Source of the DNA: Rhodanobacter ginsengisoli
Lineage (GTDB): Bacteria > Pseudomonadota > Gammaproteobacteria > Xanthomonadales > Rhodanobacteraceae
Direction of reading: 5' to 3'
NCBI RefSeq assembly: GCF_042657065.1
Contig: NZ_JBHSNF010000002.1
Span: forward strand, 1 to 64,000
Length of the DNA: 64,000 bases
The position numbers were made by a program, and so were the translations under genes. The notes below the pieces were generated by a model. The model did not search any database. It had not been told where the DNA came from and saw only the letters and a list, made by a program, of their open reading frames with translations. This document shows, one piece after another, positions 58,340-64,000 of the stretch; the first letter of the stretch is position 1, and each line of letters opens with the position of its first letter.

Positions 58340-58370
58340 AGCCCGCGCCAGGGAATTCCTGGCACGGGCT
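58340..58370 (-). repeat. Long hairpin between dnaK and dnaJ
   Basis: AGCCCGCGCCAG and CTGGCACGGGCT pair with one mismatch, and an outer ATCAAC/GTTGAT pair (about 58330-58376) may extend the stem. It could reduce read-through from dnaK to dnaJ or stabilise the dnaK mRNA. The T run is weak. Confidence 0.5.
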
Positions 58371-58401
58371 GGTTGATCGGCCGTGCCGATAACGACGCCG
58401 A

Positions 58402-60321
58402 TTATGACTTGTCGTCTTTCACTTCGGTGAACTCGGCATCCACCACGTCGTCCGGCTGGGCCGAGCCGCCCGGTGCGGATTGCGCACCGGCATCGGCCGC
58501 GCCGCCGCCCTGTGCCGCCGCATGCAACGCCTGCGAAACCTGCTCCAGCTTCTCGACCTTGGACTCGATCGCCGCCTTGTCTTCGCTGTCCTTGACCTTC
58601 TCCAGATCGGACAACGCGCCCTCGATAGTGCTGAGCTGGTCGGCCGGCACCTTGCCGCCGTGCTCCTTCAATGCACTGCGGGTGGCATGCACCAGCTGAT
58701 CGGCCTTGTTGCGGGTGGCCACCAGCTCATGGAACTTGCGATCCTCTTCCTTGTTCGCCTCGGCATCGGCGACCATGCGCTGGATCTCGTCCTCGGACAG
58801 GCCCGAACCGGCCTTGATCTCGATCTTCTGTTCCTTGCCGGTCTTCTTGTCCTTGGCCGACACGTGCAGGATGCCGTTCGCATCGATGTCGAAGGTGACC
58901 TCGATCTGCGGCATGCCGCGCGGTGCCGCGTCGATGCCCTGCAGGTCGAACTTGCCCAGCGACTTGTTGGCACTGGCACGCTCGCGCTCGCCCTGCAGCA
59001 CGTGCACGGTCACCGCGGTCTGGTTGTCGTCGGCCGTGGAGAACGTCTGCGCCGCCTTGGTCGGCACCGTGGTGTTCTTCTCGATCAGCTTGGTCATCAC
59101 GCCACCCATCGTCTCGATGCCGAGCGACAGCGGGGTCACGTCCAGCAGCAGCACGTCCTTGACCGAACCGCCCAGCACGCCGCCCTGGATCGCCGCGCCC
59201 ACCGCGACGGCTTCGTCCGGGTTGACGTCCTTGCGCGGCTCCTTGCCGAAGAAGTCCTTGACCGATTCCTGCACCTTGGGCATGCGGGTCTGACCGCCGA
59301 CCAGGATCACGTCGTCGATGTCGGACACGCGCAGCCCGGCGTCATTCAGCGCCGTGCGGCACGGCTCGATGGTGCGCTTGACCAGATCCTCGACCAGCGC
59401 CTCGAGCTTGGCCCGGGTCAGCTTGATGTTCAGATGCTTCGGACCGGAGGCGTCGGCCGTCACGTACGGCAGGTTGACGTCGGTCTGATGATTGGAGGAC
59501 AGCTCGATCTTGGCGCGCTCGGCGGCGTCCTTCAGGCGCTGCAGGGCGAGTGCATCCTTGCGCAGGTCGATGCCCTGCTCCTTGTTGAACTCGTCGACCA
59601 GGTAGTCGATGACGCGCATGTCGAAGTCCTCGCCACCGAGGAAGGTGTCGCCATTGGTGGCCAGTACCTCGAACTGCTTCTCGCCGTCGACTTCGGCGAT
59701 CTCGATGATCGACACGTCGAACGTGCCACCGCCGAGGTCGTACACCGCGATCTTGCGGTCGCCGCCCTTCTTGTCCATGCCGTAGGCCAGCGCGGCCGCG
59801 GTCGGCTCGTTGATGATGCGCTTGACGTCGAGACCGGCGATCTTGCCGGCGTCCTTGGTCGCCTGGCGCTGGCTGTCGTTGAAGTAGGCCGGCACCGTGA
59901 TGACGGCCTCGGTGATCGTCTCGCCGAGATAGTCCTCGGCGGTCTTCTTCATCTTCATCAGCACCTTGGCGGCGATTTCCTGCGGCGCCATCTTCTTGCC
60001 GTCGGAGGTCTGCACCCAGGCGTCACCGTTGTCATGCGCCACGATGGCGTACGGCACGATGTGAATGTCCTTCTGCACCTCGGCGTCGGTGAACTTGCGC
60101 CCGATCAGCCGCTTCACCGCATAGAAGGTGTTCTTCGGATTGGTCACGCTCTGGCGCTTGGCCGAGGCGCCCACCAGCACTTCGCCGTCCTTGTTGAAGG
60201 CGACGATGGACGGCGTGGTGCGATCGCCCTCCGAATTCTCGATGACCTTGGTCGTGCTGCCATCCATGATGGCCACGCAGGAGTTGGTGGTGCCCAGGTC
60301 GATACCGATGATCTTGCCCAT
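58402..60321 (-). CDS. dnaK: Chaperone protein DnaK (Hsp70)
   Basis: The 639-residue protein begins M-G-K-I-I-G-I-D-L-G-T-T-N-S-C and has the nucleotide-binding domain motifs D-L-G-G-G-T-F-D-V-S and V-G-G-Q-T-R-M-P, the substrate-binding domain, and a C-terminal helical lid with an E-F-T-E-V-K-like end. It is the main Hsp70 of the cell. Length matches E. coli (638). Confidence 0.98.
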   Translation of the reverse strand: MGKIIGIDLGTTNSCVAIMDGSTTKVIENSEGDRTTPSIVAFNKDGEVLVGASAKRQSVTNPKNTFYAVKRLIGRKFTDAEVQKDIHIVPYAIVAHDNGDAWVQTSDGKKMAPQEIAAKVLMKMKKTAEDYLGETITEAVITVPAYFNDSQRQATKDAGKIAGLDVKRIINEPTAAALAYGMDKKGGDRKIAVYDLGGGTFDVSIIEIAEVDGEKQFEVLATNGDTFLGGEDFDMRVIDYLVDEFNKEQGIDLRKDALALQRLKDAAERAKIELSSNHQTDVNLPYVTADASGPKHLNIKLTRAKLEALVEDLVKRTIEPCRTALNDAGLRVSDIDDVILVGGQTRMPKVQESVKDFFGKEPRKDVNPDEAVAVGAAIQGGVLGGSVKDVLLLDVTPLSLGIETMGGVMTKLIEKNTTVPTKAAQTFSTADDNQTAVTVHVLQGERERASANKSLGKFDLQGIDAAPRGMPQIEVTFDIDANGILHVSAKDKKTGKEQKIEIKAGSGLSEDEIQRMVADAEANKEEDRKFHELVATRNKADQLVHATRSALKEHGGKVPADQLSTIEGALSDLEKVKDSEDKAAIESKVEKLEQVSQALHAAAQGGGAADAGAQSAPGGSAQPDDVVDAEFTEVKDDKS

Positions 60322-60471
60322 GTGTATGCTCCAAATCTTGTTGCGGCCCCCGCGGCCGCGATGGTTTTCAGATGGGGGTCGGTGCTGGCGATTCAATGCC
60401 GACAAGGCCCCGGATGCGATTTCGTGGTATCCGCCGGCGCGCCGTTCAGGCAGGCGCCAGCGAGTCCCGGC

Positions 60472-61008
60472 TCAGTCTTTTGCCACCGCGACCAGCGCGG
60501 GGCGAAGCAGACGATCATTCAGGACGTAGCCCTTCTGCAGCACGTTGACCACGGTGCCCGCGGCCTTGCCCGGAGCATCGACCATGCTCACCGCATGGTG
60601 GCGCTCCGGATCGAGCGGCTGACCGAGCGGATCAATCTGCGCCATGCCATTGTTTTCAGCGACTTTCAGCAAGGCCTTCAGGGTCAGATTGATGCCTTCG
60701 CGCATCGAGGCCACGTCGCCGCCCTCCACGGCCAGGCCACTCTCCAGGCCGTCGTAGACCGGCAGCAACTCGTTCAGCAGCTTCTCGTTGGCGAAGCGGC
60801 GAGCCTGTTCGAGGTCGCGATGCAGTCGACGGCGCTGATTCTCCAGCTCGGCCTTCTCGCGCAACACGGTCTCGAGCAATTCGGCATTGCTTGCCTCCAG
60901 TTCCGCCACGCGTGCTTGCAGGCTCTCCAGTTCGGTGCCGATGGTCGAGGACTCGCCCGCCTGGTCCTGCGACGCCTCACCGGGCGACTGCGGATCGTTG
61001 TTCTGCAT
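60472..61008 (-). CDS. grpE: Nucleotide exchange factor GrpE
   Basis: The 178-residue protein has a long N-terminal coiled coil (about 28-85) and the C-terminal beta-domain with G-M-A-Q-I-D-P-L-G and G-K-A-A-G-T-V-V-N-V-L-Q-K-G-Y, the conserved GrpE signature. It releases ADP from DnaK and responds to heat. It lies between hrcA and dnaK, 150 bases upstream of dnaK. Confidence 0.95.
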   Translation of the reverse strand: MQNNDPQSPGEASQDQAGESSTIGTELESLQARVAELEASNAELLETVLREKAELENQRRRLHRDLEQARRFANEKLLNELLPVYDGLESGLAVEGGDVASMREGINLTLKALLKVAENNGMAQIDPLGQPLDPERHHAVSMVDAPGKAAGTVVNVLQKGYVLNDRLLRPALVAVAKD

Positions 61009-61089
61009 GTATCACTCCAAACGAAAATTCGTGGCCGGCAGGAAAGCCGACCGTCCACTGACTTGCGAGAAACCCCGCTCCCGCTGCGG

Positions 61090-62151
61090 TTATAGGGTCG
61101 TGGCGGCGCGATTCAAGGCGTCACTGAGCAATCCGGCGGTGGCCTGCACCACCGGGATCACCCTTTCGTAGGCCATCCGGGTCGGGCCAATGACCCCGAC
61201 CGCCCCCAGTACCCGCCCCTGCGCGCCGTAACTGGCCGTGACCACGCTGCAGCCATCCAGCGCGGCGAAGCCGGATTCCTCGCCAATGAACAGCCGTACG
61301 CCGGGCGCCCTGGCGCAGACTTCCATCAGCTGCAGCAATTCGTTCTTCTGCTGGAACGCGTCAAACAGCTCGCGCAGGCGCTGCAGGTTGGCCAGTTCCG
61401 AATAGGCCATCAGGTTGGTCTGCCCGCTGACCAGTACGTCGCTACCGCCGGCCTGCGGCGCGAACGAGGCCGTGGCGAGCTCCATCGTGCTGGCGAGCAA
61501 TCGGTTGAGCTCGCTGCCCGCTTCGCGCAGTTCGGCCAGCAGGCGCAGGCGGATGTCGTCCACACGCAAGCCGGCAAACTGGCTGTTGAGGTAATTCGCG
61601 GCCTGCTCCAGCTCCCGGCCTTCCAGCGGTCTTGCCAGTTGCACGATGCGGTTCTGCACCTGGTTGTCGGTGAATACCAGGATCACCAGCACCCGCGCGT
61701 CCGGCAACGGCACGAAATCGATGTGGCGCAACGGGAAATCCGCCTGGCGCGGTACCGTCACCACACCGGCGAAGCGGGTCATCGCCGACAGCAGGGTCGA
61801 CACATTGCCGAGCAGATCCAGCGTGGTGGTCGGCCCCGGCGGCAACTCGCTCTGCAGGCGCGCCATCTCCGCATCCGGCAGCGGCTGCAGTTCGATCAGG
61901 CTGTCCACGAACAGACGCAGCCCGCGCGGCGTCGGCACCCGCCCCGCCGAGGTGTGCGGCGAAGCCACCAGCCCGGCGTCCTCTAGATCCGCCATGATGT
62001 TGCGGATCGTTGCCGGGCTCACATCCAGGCCGGACGAACGCGACAACGTGCGCGAGCCGACCGGCTCGCCGTCGACCAGATACTGGGCGATCAGCGTGCG
62101 CAGTACGCGTCGCGCGCGTGCATCGAGATCGTGGACATGCGGGTTGATCAT
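61090..62151 (-). CDS. hrcA: Heat-shock repressor HrcA
   Basis: The 353-residue protein has the N-terminal winged HTH (about 5-75) with P-V-G-S-R-T-L-S-R and S-P-A-T-I-R-N-I-M-A-D-L-E, then a GAF-like domain, and ends with V-I-G-P-T-R-M-A-Y-E-R-V-I-P. It normally represses chaperone genes by binding CIRCE. No CIRCE (TTAGCACTC-N9-GAGTGCTAA) is visible upstream of hrcA or dnaK in this window. The start at 62151 follows family length. Confidence 0.95.
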   Translation of the reverse strand: MINPHVHDLDARARRVLRTLIAQYLVDGEPVGSRTLSRSSGLDVSPATIRNIMADLEDAGLVASPHTSAGRVPTPRGLRLFVDSLIELQPLPDAEMARLQSELPPGPTTTLDLLGNVSTLLSAMTRFAGVVTVPRQADFPLRHIDFVPLPDARVLVILVFTDNQVQNRIVQLARPLEGRELEQAANYLNSQFAGLRVDDIRLRLLAELREAGSELNRLLASTMELATASFAPQAGGSDVLVSGQTNLMAYSELANLQRLRELFDAFQQKNELLQLMEVCARAPGVRLFIGEESGFAALDGCSVVTASYGAQGRVLGAVGVIGPTRMAYERVIPVVQATAGLLSDALNRAATTL

Positions 62152-62180
62152 GCGTTGTAGCAATCCTTGAGACCCGACAG

Positions 62181-62209
62181 AAATAAGGTCTCCGCGCCCG
62201 GCTTGCAAG
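62181..62209 (-). promoter_or_regulatory. Sigma-32-like promoter for the hrcA-grpE-dnaK-dnaJ genes
   Basis: On the minus strand CTTGCAAG (62209-62202) and CCTTATTT (62188-62181) are separated by 13 bases, close to the sigma-32 pattern CTTGAAA-N13-CCCCATTT. The likely start is about 20-30 bases upstream of the hrcA ATG. The match is by eye. Confidence 0.45.
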
Positions 62210-62274
62210 TGGAGGCGGTGTTTTGCGCCGCCCGGCTGCCGCTACAATCCACCCACCCCATCATTTGCCTGCCC

Positions 62275-63948
62275 ATGCTCACTTCGCTCTACGTCCGTAA
62301 TTTTGCTGTCGTCGAGGCTGCCGAGATCGCCTTCGGGCCGGGCCTGACCGTGGTCAGCGGCGAAACCGGCGCCGGCAAGTCGCTGCTGGTGGATGCCCTG
62401 ATGCTGCTGGCCGGCGCGCGTGCCGACAGTGGCATGGTAAGGGCCGGCAGCGATCGTGCCGAGCTGGCGGCGGAGTTCGACCTGGCCGGACTGCCCGAAG
62501 CCCGCGAATGGCTGCAGCGCGAAGAACTGGACGAGGACGGCAATTGCCAGTTGCGCCGGGTGATCCGCGCCGAAGGCAGTTCCAGGGCATGGATCAACGG
62601 CCGTCCCGCCAACGCACGCCAGCTCGGTGAACTGGCCTCCTTGCTGGTCGAGATCCATGGCCAGCATGAGCACCAGGCACTGTTGTCGCGACCGCATCAG
62701 TTGGCCCTGCTGGACGCCTACGCCGGTCACGATGACCTGCTGGTGCAGGTACGTGACGCTTCGCTTCAGTGGCGCGAACTCGGCTTGCGCATGCGCAAGC
62801 TCAGCGGTGGCGAGGATCGCGACCAGCGGATCGAACTGCTGCGCCACGAACTCGGCGAGCTGGAAAAGTGGGCACTGCCAACCACCGAACTGGGTGAACT
62901 CGAAGCGAATCACAAGCGACTGGCCAATGCCGGCCGGCTCGCCGAGGGCAGCGCCGGCGTGGTAGAGCTGCTTGATGGCGACAGCGAATTCGCACTGCGT
63001 CGTGCGCTCGGTCGAGCCCATGCGGAGTTGGGCAAGCTGGCCGCCCTGGATGACAAGCTGACCCCGCTGCTGGAGCTGCTGGACAACGCCAGCATCGAAC
63101 TGGGCGAAGCCGCCGATGGGCTGGGCCGTTACGCGCAGGATATCGACCTCGACCCCGAGCGCTACACCGAAGTGGACAACCACCTGGCGCGCCTGCATGA
63201 GCTGTCGCGCCGGCACCGGCTACCGGTGAGTGAATTGCACGACAAGCTCGCTTCCCTGCGCACCGAGCTGGCTGAGCTCGAGGGTGCCGGCGATGCCCTG
63301 GAACAGTTGGCGGCGCAACGCCAGCGCCTGCAACATGAATACAGCACCGCAGCGACCCAACTGAGCCGTGCGCGTGGCGCGGCCGCGGTGCGCCTGGGCG
63401 AGGAAGTCAGCGTGCTGATGGCGGAACTGGGCATGGCCGGCGGCGTGCTGCGCGTCGAACTGGAACCGGTGACCGGCGATGAGCCGGATGCGCAAGGCCA
63501 GGAACGCTGCGAGCTTCTGGTGAGCGCCAACCCCGGCCAGCCACCCCGCCCCCTGCGCAAGGTGGCCTCCGGCGGTGAACTGGCACGCATCAGCCTGGCG
63601 ATCGAAGTCGCCACGCTGGGCAAGGACACGGTAGGCAGCATGATTTTCGACGAGGTCGACACCGGCATCGGCGGCGCCGTGGCCGAAGTGGTCGGGCAGA
63701 AATTGCGCTCGCTGGGTGATCTGCGCCAGGTCCTGTGCGTGACTCACCTGCCGCAAGTGGCTGCACAGGGGCACGCGCACCTGCGCGTCAGCAAGCACAG
63801 CGACGGCGACTCGACCCGGACGCAAATCGAAAAGCTCGACGCCGGCGGGCGTCGTGATGAGCTGGCCCGCATGTTGGGCGGCGTCGAAATCACCCGTGAA
63901 ACCCGGGCTCACGCCAAACAGATGCTGGATCGGGCCCAGACTGCCTGA
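62275..63948 (+). CDS. recN: DNA repair protein RecN
   Basis: The 557-residue SMC-like ATPase has the Walker A G-E-T-G-A-G-K-S (29-36), a central coiled coil (about 150-370), the ABC signature V-A-S-G-G-E-L-A-R-I and Walker B M-I-F-D-E-V-D-T-G. It acts early in double-strand-break repair. Length fits (E. coli 553). The start at 62275 gives the family N terminus M-L-T-S-L-Y-V-R-N-F-A. A TACAAT -10-like box lies at 62243-62248. It is divergent from hrcA. Nothing is annotated in the 52 bases after its stop. Confidence 0.96.
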   Translation: MLTSLYVRNFAVVEAAEIAFGPGLTVVSGETGAGKSLLVDALMLLAGARADSGMVRAGSDRAELAAEFDLAGLPEAREWLQREELDEDGNCQLRRVIRAEGSSRAWINGRPANARQLGELASLLVEIHGQHEHQALLSRPHQLALLDAYAGHDDLLVQVRDASLQWRELGLRMRKLSGGEDRDQRIELLRHELGELEKWALPTTELGELEANHKRLANAGRLAEGSAGVVELLDGDSEFALRRALGRAHAELGKLAALDDKLTPLLELLDNASIELGEAADGLGRYAQDIDLDPERYTEVDNHLARLHELSRRHRLPVSELHDKLASLRTELAELEGAGDALEQLAAQRQRLQHEYSTAATQLSRARGAAAVRLGEEVSVLMAELGMAGGVLRVELEPVTGDEPDAQGQERCELLVSANPGQPPRPLRKVASGGELARISLAIEVATLGKDTVGSMIFDEVDTGIGGAVAEVVGQKLRSLGDLRQVLCVTHLPQVAAQGHAHLRVSKHSDGDSTRTQIEKLDAGGRRDELARMLGGVEITRETRAHAKQMLDRAQTA

Positions 63949-64000
63949 GCACAACGATCCGCCTCGGTACGACTCGGATCAGCCGTTAGGCGGGAGCAGG

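Noticed and set aside
63980..64000. CCGTTAGGCGGG at the right edge, resembling an attC core.
   Set aside because: Only the 7-base core is present, with no L arms visible before the window ends; the recN-flanking position is not typical for an integron.

Overview
The window is about 64 kb of a high-GC genome. Gene content and order (recN / hrcA-grpE-dnaK-dnaJ / dapB-carA-carB-greA, an ArgR-free carAB, rpsA-ihfB-lapA-lapB, a short type-B L36, GlxA-type AraC regulators, many LysR/MFS genes) fit a gammaproteobacterium of the Xanthomonadales, most likely the Rhodanobacter/Dyella/Luteibacter group. This placement is inferred from gene content and protein style; no database search was possible. No rRNA, tRNA or CRISPR array was seen.

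Region 1-5.3 kb is accessory DNA. It starts with the truncated end of an IS3-family element that has landed in an integron attC site. Two small exported-protein cassettes follow (both read leftward, each ending inside an attC-type site), with no integrase in view. Next come about 1 kb without a convincing gene that carries a degenerate 21-bp palindromic tandem array, a divergent gstA/HxlR pair, a decayed gene, and an AT-rich, probably imported gene with a PD-(D/E)XK-like nuclease signature. That gene is broken by one missing base in a homopolymer.

Region 5.3-31 kb is metabolic and regulatory chromosome. It holds a lipoprotein, a ClpP-fold-like secreted protein, a three-gene AGPS-like / GlpD / FGGY-kinase operon, two DHA2 drug-efflux type MFS pumps, an isochorismatase-GlxA pair, a LysR/membrane-protein pair, a patatin-like lipase, an AhpD-like protein, an unusual zinc-ribbon SDR, an aldo/keto reductase, a pirin and a quinone oxidoreductase. 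It ends in an adaptive-response operon ada / 2OG oxygenase / alkB preceded by a good Ada box.

Region 31-36.8 kb has a tightly coupled cupredoxin / EAL phosphodiesterase / outer-membrane-protein operon, a metallo-beta-lactamase-fold hydrolase, and csaA with an amine-oxidase-type flavoprotein.

Region 38-46.5 kb is an envelope and translation block read leftward: cmk, rpsA, ihfB, lapA, lapB, a WecA-type glycan initiator, a WbpM-type dehydratase and galU. It looks like the two ends of a Pseudomonas-style O-antigen locus joined without the middle. Region 46.6-50.3 kb has an acyl-CoA-binding protein, fadH, a LysR regulator and the 41-residue L36 gene rpmJ.

Region 50.4-64 kb is core chromosome: greA-carB-carA, a 2OG oxygenase, dapB, dnaJ-dnaK-grpE-hrcA (no CIRCE, but a sigma-32-like promoter) and divergent recN.
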